Assembly: GCA_027001525.1 (NCBI GenBank)
Contig: JALTMR010000437.1
Span: forward strand, 1-10,795
Source of the DNA: Gammaproteobacteria bacterium
Lineage (GTDB): Bacteria > Pseudomonadota > Gammaproteobacteria > Tenderiales > Tenderiaceae
Length of the DNA: 10,795 nucleotides
Direction of reading: 5' to 3'
The first letter of the stretch is position 1; every line of letters starts with the position of its first letter. The translations under genes and the position numbers were made by a program. Positions 1-6,306 of the stretch are shown piece by piece. Under the pieces are notes generated by a model. That model saw nothing but the letters and a program-made list of their open reading frames with translations, did no database searches and was not told the origin of the DNA.

Positions 1-1
1 G

Positions 2-490
2 GCTGTGACTGGTGGGATCGATTACACCTATCCGGTCGGTGGTTTGACTTTTTCGGTCGATAACCTTCCTTTAAATGTCTCGGGCCCGAGTCAAGTGACC
101 GTTGTTCTCGAGTTCCCTCTTGGCGCTGAGGTAAGCGCTGATGCGGTGGTGCGGAAACTGGACAAGTCCGGTGTGTGGCATACATTGCCAAGCACTCAAC
201 CCCAGGATCCGGTGACCGGGCTTCCCCTGGATGTTACATGGTCAGAGGTCGATGTACCCGGCCGCACCATCAGTCTTCATCTGGTTGATAACGACAACTT
301 CGATCATGACCCCGCTACTGGTGTGATAGACGACCCTGTCGCGCTGGCAGTCCCTGTGCCTTCGGCAGGTGGTGGTTTACCCGACAGCGGTGCTGGCACT
401 GAGGCGGCGAGCAATAGTGGCGGCGGTGCCGGCGCCTGGTTGTTTATGCTCTCTGGCCTTTGGTGGTTGCGGAGGCGCTTCGTGCGCTAG
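2..490 (+). CDS. C-terminal part of a secreted protein with a choice-of-anchor-U-like domain and GlyGly-CTERM tail (5' end outside window)
   Basis: The reading frame is open to the left edge, so the start lies outside the window; the first in-frame GTG at base 5 has no visible claim to be the real start. About 120 residues form a beta-rich domain with the pattern of choice-of-anchor U modules: an F-S-V-D-N-L strand, V-T-V-V-L-E-F-P, then I-S-L-H-L-V-D-N-D followed by an acidic G-V-I-D-D-P segment. The tail has a Gly/Ser-rich linker (SNSGGGAGA), a hydrophobic stretch (WLFMLSGLWWL) and a basic end (RRRFVR). This is the three-part plan of GlyGly-CTERM signals, which in known systems are cut by the intramembrane protease rhombosortase in bacteria that carry type II secretion. 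The protein is probably exported and processed at the cell surface. The missing N-terminal part could hold an enzyme or repeats, so the overall function is unknown. Confidence 0.8.
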   Translation, partial: AVTGGIDYTYPVGGLTFSVDNLPLNVSGPSQVTVVLEFPLGAEVSADAVVRKLDKSGVWHTLPSTQPQDPVTGLPLDVTWSEVDVPGRTISLHLVDNDNFDHDPATGVIDDPVALAVPVPSAGGGLPDSGAGTEAASNSGGGAGAWLFMLSGLWWLRRRFVR

Positions 491-504
491 CGTTTTTTGC
501 TTTT

Positions 505-576
505 GTCCGTAGCAATAAAAAAGCCCGTAGCTGCGGTGACGTTATTCACTTAAGCATTGCGACCAACGTAAGGGCT
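505..576 (+). other. Structured intergenic segment, possibly 3' UTR or RNA element
   Basis: Between the GlyGly-CTERM gene and its terminator the DNA contains several nested complementary arms. CCGTAGC (507-513) can pair with GCTGCGG (530-536, one G-U). AGCCC (522-526) can pair with GGGCT (572-576). ACGTT (539-543) can pair with AACGT (565-569). The first two pairings cross and exclude each other, so alternative folds are possible. It does not match any riboswitch consensus I could recall, including the cyclic-di-GMP type I motif. It may simply be a folded 3' UTR. Confidence 0.25.
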
Positions 577-580
577 AAGA

Positions 581-614
581 AAATCCGGTAGCTATCTCAG
601 GTACCGGATTTTTT
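581..614 (+). terminator. Intrinsic terminator after the GlyGly-CTERM gene
   Basis: A perfect 10-bp inverted repeat (AAATCCGGTA at 581-590, TACCGGATTT at 602-611) encloses an 11-base loop. Its right arm runs directly into a T-run at 609-614. It lies about 90 bases after the stop codon of the plus-strand gene, as expected for a rho-independent terminator. Confidence 0.8.
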
Positions 615-686
615 ATACCTATTCAGCAGGCGTTATTCGATATTGACGAACCCCACCCTTTCACCGATTTCAGTTCGGGGCTACGG

Positions 687-891
687 TCAACTCTGGTGTC
701 TGACATGATGATCAGGCGGTCGTCCTATCTCCTGCGGCTTCTTCCTCACGTACGGCGACGCCAGCGAGGAGCGGAACACCACCGGTTCCCCCGTTCGGCC
801 GCGCACCTTCGGCATCTTCACCTGTATCGGGTCCATCCTCTTCAGGATCTCACGCTTCGAACCACCGCTCGCCGACTCCCTCGAGATCGAC
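687..891 (-). pseudogene. Remnant of an IS256-family transposase, frameshifted and truncated
   Basis: The minus strand encodes a stretch typical of the N-terminal third of IS256-family (mutator type) transposases. In one frame, REILKRMDPIQVKMPKVRG continues into RTGEPVVFRSSLASPYVRKK, close to the family pattern REI-x-TGIGPV-x-V-x-VPKVR then PVTFRSALVPPYVRK. Just upstream, a different frame reads SRRAVVRS, matching the family's GRRAVVRNGY. The join implies a small deletion of roughly 16 bases, removing the usual NGYLPE-like residues and shifting the frame. After PYVRKK the similarity ends, and an unrelated tail reaches a stop at 687-689. The catalytic DDE domain is absent, so this cannot be active. 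The fragment abuts the stop codon of the neighbouring lipoprotein gene (900). Family assignment is from remembered motifs; the exact IS is not identifiable. Confidence 0.75.
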
Positions 892-899
892 GATAAACC

Positions 900-1430
900 C
901 TATTTCTTCATCCGAGCTATCACCCGGAGGCTTTCCTCTTCGTCCAGGATCTGCACAGAGTGGTAGTTTCCTCGTTCTAGCCTGAGAAGTAGGCAGGGGC
1001 TGCTGGTTACCTGAGCAAGAAAAGCATCCGGTGAGGGTTGTCTCCAGTCCAGGGTGAGGTCTATCCGGTCGTCCCCGATCTCCAGTCTGGCGGGCTCTGG
1101 CAGTGCTATACGATAGCCTAGTGTGGGATGCTGACCCATTTCGACCAGAATGGCGATTTCATTGTTAAAATCAATCTGTGGTGATTCACTGGACTTGCCT
1201 CCCAACGTGGCGCTACGAATCTTGTTGAAACTGGCCTCTAACTGTTGTGAGTTGTCGATCCAGGTGGCTGCAGGGGTAGCCCGCTCGCGACTACAGTGCA
1301 GTCCAGCCCAGATAGTTTCCACAGATGGTTTGCCTGCCTGTTTGTGGTTGCTGTCCGGCAGTGTTTGGCATGCTGTGGTCAGCAGTAACAGGGCGAGGGT
1401 CAATGATTTCCCCAGCTCGGCTTTATTCAT
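900..1430 (-). CDS. PrcB-like lipoprotein, probable partner of the S8 protease
   Basis: A 176-residue protein with a lipoprotein signal peptide: basic start (MNKAELGK), hydrophobic core and lipobox LTTAC with the lipidated Cys at residue 21. The residue after it is Gln, not Asp, which favours outer-membrane sorting. The mature part carries the pattern of the PrcB C-terminal family: an E-I-A-I-L-V-E-M-G strand, then QHPTLGYRI (residues 100-108), and a final SPCLLLRLERGNY strand (144-156). In Treponema denticola, PrcB is a lipoprotein needed for stable dentilisin, a subtilisin-like protease. Here the gene starts 5 bases after the stop of an S8 protease, so the two are almost certainly co-transcribed. 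Its Shine-Dalgarno sequence lies inside the end of the protease gene. The PT-x-GY loop also recalls chagasin-type protease inhibitors, so a chaperone, subunit or inhibitor role is possible. The family call is good; the partnership is inferred. Confidence 0.7.
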   Translation of the reverse strand: MNKAELGKSLTLALLLLTTACQTLPDSNHKQAGKPSVETIWAGLHCSRERATPAATWIDNSQQLEASFNKIRSATLGGKSSESPQIDFNNEIAILVEMGQHPTLGYRIALPEPARLEIGDDRIDLTLDWRQPSPDAFLAQVTSSPCLLLRLERGNYHSVQILDEEESLRVIARMKK

Positions 1431-1435
1431 GGCGG

Positions 1436-4114
1436 TTATGGGATCTCCTTGGTTTGCTTACGGCGGATGGCCTGGCTCTGGATCCCTGTTCCAGGGGCCG
1501 AGAGACTTTGCAGGCCGGTGGTGAAACCAGAACTGAAGTCGAGGCCGATGTTGTTGCTGCTATCTTTGATGGAGATAGGTTGGGCGAGTGAGACATAGGC
1601 GCCACAGGTCTCGCCCGCATCACAGATGAAGCCATCGTTGTTTTGGTCAGTGCCGGCAAAGATGAAATAGGTTTTTCCATTGTCGAAGGTTACATTGTTG
1701 AATACAAAATTATATTCCCCGTTCTGGGGAGGGCCTTCCCACTGGTCGACTATGTTTCCCGTGGCTTCATCGACCAGGAGGATATACTGGTATCCTGCAT
1801 TGATATTCGTCCCTTGTCCCCCTACCCGTTGGATAACCGGTATGGAAACCGTATTGGATGTCGACGTGATGGTGATATTGGCTGTATAGATACCGGTAGC
1901 GAGGCCTGACCTGTCTACGGTTACCTGGTAGCTTCCCAGTTGCGTACCGGCATCTACGTTGACGGGTGTGACCGCTAACCATGAGGCGCTGGTGCTGATA
2001 GAGACGATGCTCAGGGCGCCCGTTCCGCCGTTGACTATTGAGAGTGGGGTGCTGGTCGAACTGTTACCAAAGTTTAGTGAAGCAGGCGACGCGCTGATGA
2101 CGGGATTGTCCGGGTTGCTGCCCTGCGCCAGTGCGGTAGCGGCATCCACTGCCTTGCGGGCATCGATCATTCCATAGCCAAACTGGTCATCGCGGCCGGC
2201 GGTTCCCAGGTCCTCGACGATTTGTCCCCTGACCAGCAGGTTGTCTATGTCGTCGGGCGTCAGGTTGCCATTGACCGATTTCATCAGCGCCACGACGCCC
2301 GCCATGTGAGGCGAGGCCATGGAAGTGCCCTGCAAAAATTTGAATACATAGTCAATGTTGCCCCCGGAATCATCGCCAACTGTGCTGAGGACGCCATCGG
2401 GGTAGCCGTCACCATTGAGGTCCTGGGAAGTATCGCCCCCCGGTGCTGCAACGTCGATAGTTGTGCCGAAATTGGAATAGGGCGCCCTTTGTTTGTTCAT
2501 ATCCAGGGCGCTTACCGAAATGACTCCATTGTAGGCTGCGGGATAGAATGGATCGCTGACGTTGCTGTTGCCGGCCGCCGCCACGATGATGACGCCGGCA
2601 TTCCTTGCCTGGGTATAGACATCCTGGGCTGCCTGGCTTCCTCCCGGGCCACCCAGGCTGAGGTTTATTACATCGGCCTTTTGGGGTGGGATCGTTCCGG
2701 AGTCATTGCTCAGCCCCGCTGCATATCGTACTCCCTGAAGGATGTCATATCCTGTTCCGCCACCGTTTCCCAGAACACGCAGGGGCATGATTTTCACACC
2801 TGGGGCAACACCGGCCACGCCACTGCCTCCCCCGCCAAAGCTGGATGCGGCGGCAATAGTGCCCGCGACATGGGTGCCATGAAAGGAGCTGCTGCCGATT
2901 CTTGAATCGCCGGGGTCATCTGCATTGGCATCAATACCCGGTTCGTTGTCCTGAGAGATGTTGTCGTCCAGGATGAAATCATAGCCGCCATCGCTGGAGA
3001 ACTGTCCTTGCAGGTCAGGATGATTGAGCAGAATGCCCGTATCGATAACCGCCACAATGACAGTGGGTGAACCGGTGCTGACATCCCATGCCGTTGGCAG
3101 GTTGATAAAGGGATAGTGCCATTGCAGCCCGTAGTAGCTGTCGGTAGGTACTTGCAGGGGCTGGCGGATAAAATTGGGTTCCGCGTAACGTATGTCATTG
3201 CGCTTGCGCAGGAGTTTGATGGTGCGCAGGGTATCCATCTTCAACTGCTTCTCGGGGTCCGGCGAGCGGAAGCGCCTGCCCTGGGTGGTCGTCTGGTTCG
3301 TCGAGGCGCCTTGTACTGTTAGCCCGCCCGTACGGTCCAATTCCATCAGCATGGCGCGACCGGTATCGCCAGCCTTTGATTGCAGGCCCACAGTAGCGGC
3401 CAGGGTTGCCGGCGTCCTGGTCATGCTGAGCGGCAGCAGGGTCTCATTGAAACGTACAATGACCTCTCCAGGCACAAAATTATCTGTCGATACCAGCCTG
3501 TCCGTGGATATCGAGGCGATGCCCTGTCCTATGACCAGGGCATAATTGGAGTAACCGGAGAAGGCATAGACTTCGATGAGGTAGTCCCCGTCTTGCGGGA
3601 CGGTGAGTGTTTCGGTCTGGCCCACACCTTCTGATATAAAGTCCGGGTCGAATAGGTCGATGCTGCCATCGTCGAAGTAGATATAGAGATCGAAATCGCC
3701 CGTATCGGAATCGGCGATATTGACCGTGACATTCTGGTTGGCGGCCAGACTCACGCGGAAGAAATCGGAACGGTCGCCTGTGGCGAACAGGGGGCCAGCC
3801 GGGCCGGTATTTGCCTTATTGAGGTAGCCTCCCAGCATGACGGGATTGGGGATGGATTGCGCCTGGTCAGGCGTATCATTGGTGACATAGCTGGTTTCGG
3901 GGTCGTTGACGTCGCTGTCGACGAAGACATTGGCTCCACCACTTACCGTGCCACTGAGCGTGACCGCCTGTGAGGTGTTCCCGCCATTGACATTTCCAGG
4001 CTGGTTGCCTGGGTTGCCGCTGCTGCCGCCTCCGCATCCAGCAAGAAGACCGAGCAGGCCTCCCAGCAGTATGGCTGTTTTCAGTGCGCCTTGAACAGCA
4101 CTGCCGTATTTCAT
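1436..4114 (-). CDS. Subtilisin-like (S8) serine protease, lipoprotein
   Basis: This 892-residue protein begins with a lipoprotein signal peptide (lipobox LLAGC, Cys27; +2 Gly suggests the outer membrane) and a Gly/Asn/Ser-rich linker to about residue 48. Residues about 52-200 include a VDSDVNDP motif and a PPC-type beta domain (SDFFRVSLAA, DYLIEVY). Residues 210-320 look like a propeptide (FVPGEVIVRF ... IRYAEPNF). The peptidase domain spans about 328-660 with all key residues: Asp358 in VIDTG, His412 in FHGTHVAG, oxyanion Asn516 in AAAGN and Ser598 in GTSMASPHMAG. Residues 672-760 resemble a BACON-like Ig module (LNFGN ... SWLAVTP). The C-terminal module has a possible calcium loop (DQNNDG, 823-828) and a Cys pair (831, 837). 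It should degrade proteins at the cell surface after propeptide removal. The start is supported by AAGGGGT six bases upstream. It is co-directional with, and 5 bases before, the PrcB-like gene. Substrate unknown. Confidence 0.92.
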   Translation of the reverse strand: MKYGSAVQGALKTAILLGGLLGLLAGCGGGSSGNPGNQPGNVNGGNTSQAVTLSGTVSGGANVFVDSDVNDPETSYVTNDTPDQAQSIPNPVMLGGYLNKANTGPAGPLFATGDRSDFFRVSLAANQNVTVNIADSDTGDFDLYIYFDDGSIDLFDPDFISEGVGQTETLTVPQDGDYLIEVYAFSGYSNYALVIGQGIASISTDRLVSTDNFVPGEVIVRFNETLLPLSMTRTPATLAATVGLQSKAGDTGRAMLMELDRTGGLTVQGASTNQTTTQGRRFRSPDPEKQLKMDTLRTIKLLRKRNDIRYAEPNFIRQPLQVPTDSYYGLQWHYPFINLPTAWDVSTGSPTVIVAVIDTGILLNHPDLQGQFSSDGGYDFILDDNISQDNEPGIDANADDPGDSRIGSSSFHGTHVAGTIAAASSFGGGGSGVAGVAPGVKIMPLRVLGNGGGTGYDILQGVRYAAGLSNDSGTIPPQKADVINLSLGGPGGSQAAQDVYTQARNAGVIIVAAAGNSNVSDPFYPAAYNGVISVSALDMNKQRAPYSNFGTTIDVAAPGGDTSQDLNGDGYPDGVLSTVGDDSGGNIDYVFKFLQGTSMASPHMAGVVALMKSVNGNLTPDDIDNLLVRGQIVEDLGTAGRDDQFGYGMIDARKAVDAATALAQGSNPDNPVISASPASLNFGNSSTSTPLSIVNGGTGALSIVSISTSASWLAVTPVNVDAGTQLGSYQVTVDRSGLATGIYTANITITSTSNTVSIPVIQRVGGQGTNINAGYQYILLVDEATGNIVDQWEGPPQNGEYNFVFNNVTFDNGKTYFIFAGTDQNNDGFICDAGETCGAYVSLAQPISIKDSSNNIGLDFSSGFTTGLQSLSAPGTGIQSQAIRRKQTKEIP
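1445..1450 (-). promoter_or_regulatory. Ribosome binding site of the PrcB-like gene, inside the protease gene
   Basis: The minus strand reads AAGGAG here, a full Shine-Dalgarno match, within the last codons of the S8 protease gene (KEIP-stop). It lies 14 bases before the ATG at 1430, slightly long, and suggests translation of the small lipoprotein is coupled to that of the protease. Confidence 0.6.
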
Positions 4115-4120
4115 GATTTT

Positions 4121-4127
4121 ACCCCTT
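4121..4127 (-). promoter_or_regulatory. Ribosome binding site of the S8 protease gene
   Basis: AAGGGGT on the minus strand lies six bases before the ATG at 4114. This good Shine-Dalgarno match supports that start, which also gives a complete lipoprotein signal peptide. I could not pick a convincing promoter in the 268-base gap upstream. Confidence 0.6.
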
Positions 4128-4197
4128 GGTTTTATTATTGGATTCCCATAAAGAGCCTGCCTGCCAATTTATCACGCTACGCCTTTTTCAATAAAGG

Positions 4198-4248
4198 GTA
4201 CCCGTGAATACTTCACCGGCTTCAGGCCGGTGGAGTATTCACGGGTAC
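4198..4248. repeat. Long inverted repeat (23-bp stem hairpin) between purH and the protease gene
   Basis: Arms at 4198-4220 and 4226-4248 match at 22 of 23 positions (the exception is a T/G pair), around a 5-base loop TTCAG. The arms start GTACCCGTGAATAC and end at a GGC/GCC closing the loop. This is far longer and cleaner than chance. There is no strong T-run; on the minus strand the stem is followed by CCTTTATTG, only mildly T-rich. It could act as a purH terminator, a REP-like extragenic palindrome or a regulator site for the protease operon. Confidence 0.85.
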
Positions 4249-4271
4249 TGAGTGCTATGTTGTTCTAAAGT

Positions 4272-4319
4272 CCCAAAGGGAGGAGAGCATCATGGCCTTC
4301 AATGCCGAGGATGCTTAAG
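4272..4319 (+). other. Possible tiny plus-strand ORF with strong Shine-Dalgarno sequence
   Basis: AAGGGAGGAG (4278-4287) precedes an ATG at 4293 that opens an eight-codon frame, MAFNAEDA, ending with TAA at 4319. A terminator-like hairpin follows at 4332-4364. This is the layout of a leader peptide or small transcript, but it runs against both flanking genes and no downstream plus-strand gene exists. The ribosome-site match may be accidental. Confidence 0.15.
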
Positions 4320-4331
4320 AATCCTAAGATC

Positions 4332-4364
4332 CTCTATCCGGTAACTCGAACAGAGGGCTTTTTG
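4332..4364 (+). terminator. Terminator-like hairpin on the plus strand
   Basis: CCTCT (4332-4336) can pair with AGAGG (4353-4357), with a G-U extension and a 16-base loop. After GC a run of five T follows (4360-4364). The T-run is on the plus strand, whereas the flanking genes are on the minus strand, so it would serve a plus-strand transcript. The stem is short, so this is tentative. Confidence 0.35.
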
Positions 4365-4382
4365 CCGAGGTGTGGTCCAGGT

Positions 4383-5960
4383 TTAGTGGCGAAAGTGGCG
4401 CATGCCGGTAAATACCATGGCGAGGCCATGTTCGTTGGCGGCGTCGATCACCTCCTGGTCGCGCATTGAGCCGCCAGGTTGGATGACGGCGGTAATGCCC
4501 GCCTCTGCAGCGGCATCGATGCCATCGCGGAAGGGGAAAAAGGCGTCTGAGGCCATTACCGAGCCGTTGACTTCCAGTTGCTCATCCGCTGCTTTAATGC
4601 CGGCGATTTTGGCGCTGTAAACGCGGCTCATCTGGCCGGCACCGACGCCGATGGTCATGCGCTCCTTGGTGTAGACGATGGCGTTGGATTTAACAAATTT
4701 GGCCACTTTCCAGGCAAAAAACAGATCTCGCATCTCCTGCTCGGTGGGCGCACGTTGGGTGACCACTTTCAGCTCGTCCAGCGTCACCATGCCGTTGTCT
4801 ACTTCCTGAATCAGCAGGCCGCCGTTGACCCGTTTGTAGTCCAGTGCCGAGGGGCGAGTGGCTGACCACTGGCCACAGTTGAGCAGCCGTACATTGGGTT
4901 TTTCCGAGACGATGGCGGCGGCAGCTTCACTGACATCCGGGGCGATGACTACTTCGACAAACTGGCGTTCGATGATCGCTTTGGCCGTTTCGGCATTCAG
5001 TGGTCGGTTGAAGGCGATGATGCCTCCGAAAGCGGATGTGGGGTCGGTTTTGAAGGCGTGCTCGTAGGCTGCAAGCGGGCTCTCTGCCACGGCGACACCG
5101 CAGGGGTTGGCATGTTTGACGATGACGCAGGCGGGCTCATCAAATTGTTTGACGCACTCCAGCGCGGCATCTGTGTCGGCGATGTTGTTGAATGAGAGTG
5201 CTTTGCCCTGTAGCTGGATGGCGGTGGCAACGCTGGCATCGCTGGGTGTGGCTTCGACATAGAAAGCGGCCTGCTGATGAGGGTTTTCACCGTAGCGCAT
5301 ATCCTGTGCCAGCAAAAACTGGGCGTTGAAGGTGCGTGGGAACGGTGCCCGGTCCTGGTTGCTGTGGCCACCGTCGGTGATGCTGCCGAGGTAGTTGGCG
5401 ATAGCGGCATCGTAGGCGGCGGTGTGTTCAAAGGCGCTGACAGCCAGGGCAAACTGGGTTTCGTGGCACAGGGTGGCGTCGTTCTCCGCCATCTCTTTCA
5501 GGATGGCATCGTAGTCATCAGCGTTGACGACGATGGCGACATCTTTGTGGTTCTTGGCCGCTGCTCGCACCATGGTTGGGCCACCGATGTCGATGTTCTC
5601 AATGGCCATCGCCAGGTCACAATCCTCGCGGGCGATCGCCTGCTGGAAAGGGTAGAGGTTCACCACGACCATATCGATGGCATTGATATGGTGTTCTTCC
5701 ATTACGGCATCGTCCTGGCCGCGCCGGCCGAGAATGCCGCCGTGAATTTTGGGGTGCAGGGTTTTGACGCGACCATCCATCATTTCCGGAAAACCGGTGT
5801 AGTCTGACACTTCGGTAACGCCGACCCCGTTGTCGGCCAGCAGCTTGGCCGTGCCCCCTGTGGAGAGTATTTCTACTCCCTGGTTGTGGAGGCCTTTGGC
5901 AAAGTCGAGAATGCCGGTTTTATCAGAAACACTAATGAGAGCGCGTTTTATTTTCGCCAT
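4383..5960 (-). CDS. purH: Bifunctional AICAR formyltransferase / IMP cyclohydrolase
   Basis: PurH carries out the last two steps of de novo purine synthesis in the cytoplasm: formyl transfer from 10-formyltetrahydrofolate to AICAR, then ring closure to IMP. The 525-residue length is normal for bacterial PurH. The N-terminal MGS-like cyclohydrolase domain (about 1-190) shows [14 protein letters not shown], the active-site stretch [12 protein letters not shown] (Lys66) and [17 protein letters not shown]. The C-terminal transformylase domain has RYGENPHQ and the catalytic Lys282-His283 in VKHANPCG, then [10 protein letters not shown] and QPGGSMRD. It ends in the usual GMRHFRH. It lies 73 bases after fis; that gap holds a small hairpin (GCCAG/CTGGC arms, 5987-6000). 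In many gammaproteobacteria purD follows purH; here the next gene is a protease instead. Confidence 0.98.
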   Translation of the reverse strand: MAKIKRALISVSDKTGILDFAKGLHNQGVEILSTGGTAKLLADNGVGVTEVSDYTGFPEMMDGRVKTLHPKIHGGILGRRGQDDAVMEEHHINAIDMVVVNLYPFQQAIAREDCDLAMAIENIDIGGPTMVRAAAKNHKDVAIVVNADDYDAILKEMAENDATLCHETQFALAVSAFEHTAAYDAAIANYLGSITDGGHSNQDRAPFPRTFNAQFLLAQDMRYGENPHQQAAFYVEATPSDASVATAIQLQGKALSFNNIADTDAALECVKQFDEPACVIVKHANPCGVAVAESPLAAYEHAFKTDPTSAFGGIIAFNRPLNAETAKAIIERQFVEVVIAPDVSEAAAAIVSEKPNVRLLNCGQWSATRPSALDYKRVNGGLLIQEVDNGMVTLDELKVVTQRAPTEQEMRDLFFAWKVAKFVKSNAIVYTKERMTIGVGAGQMSRVYSAKIAGIKAADEQLEVNGSVMASDAFFPFRDGIDAAAEAGITAVIQPGGSMRDQEVIDAANEHGLAMVFTGMRHFRH

Positions 5961-6033
5961 GCGTTTTCCGTCCGAAGGTTGGTTAAGCCAGTGTCCTGGC
6001 GGTGTATCGAAGCAATTCCGGGTGCAGCGGGCC

Positions 6034-6306
6034 TTAGTTTAGCAGGCCGTGGGTGCGTAATTTTTTACGTAGCGTGCTGCGGTTGATACCCAGCAATTCC
6101 GCTGCTTTGGACTGGTTGCCGCGGGTGTGTTCCAGCACGGCGGTGAAGAGCCCGTGTTCAAGTTCGCCCACCATCATGTCATGCAGGTTGCCGGGGGCGT
6201 GGCCATCCAGGTCAGCCAGGTAGTTGGCGACGCAGATGTAGGCCGCCGTGCGCAGGGGTTGCTTGCGGCGCTCCTTGAATGGCTTGGGGTCGCTGTGGTC
6301 GCTCAC
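6034..6306 (-). CDS. fis: DNA-binding protein Fis, nucleoid-associated regulator
   Basis: Fis is a small dimeric protein that bends DNA, shapes the nucleoid and stimulates rRNA and other growth-linked promoters. The C-terminal half is a classic Fis helix-turn-helix: [19 protein letters not shown] then LRKKLRTHG (residues 60-87). The DNA-contacting Arg76, Thr78, Arg80 and Lys81 match those of E. coli Fis (Arg85, Thr87, Arg89, Lys90). The core helices begin at QPLRTAA. At 90 residues it is shorter than the 98 of E. coli, and the N-terminus shows no resemblance to the E. coli beta-hairpin arm used to activate site-specific recombinases. The start is a GTG overlapping the last base of the dusB stop (TAGTG), as expected from the conserved dusB-fis operon and implying coupled translation. 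Confidence 0.95.
   Translation of the reverse strand: MSDHSDPKPFKERRKQPLRTAAYICVANYLADLDGHAPGNLHDMMVGELEHGLFTAVLEHTRGNQSKAAELLGINRSTLRKKLRTHGLLN

Noticed and set aside
505..614. Cyclic-di-GMP type I riboswitch
   Set aside because: The conserved core and tetraloop/receptor elements are not present, and it lies downstream of a gene with no co-directional gene after it.
696..896. A 66-codon open frame on the plus strand
   Set aside because: It is opposite the IS256-like transposase remnant, is Arg/His-rich with no recognisable domain, and reads as an antisense shadow.
4130..4200. Sigma54-like or sigma70-like promoter for the protease gene (TTGGCAGG or TTGAAA elements on the minus strand)
   Set aside because: The required GG/GC spacing for sigma54 is absent, and the sigma70 half-sites have wrong spacing.
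4345..4365. GTTCGAG-like tRNA T-loop motif on the minus strand near purH
   Set aside because: The bases on either side do not form the five-pair T-stem, and no acceptor or anticodon arm is present.
4304..4371. Direct repeat TGCCGAGG at 4304-4311 and 4364-4371
   Set aside because: Only 8 bases long with unrelated flanks; easily expected by chance.
5277..5807. Long plus-strand open frame opposite purH
   Set aside because: PurH on the other strand has full catalytic motifs; this is a shadow frame caused by codon bias.
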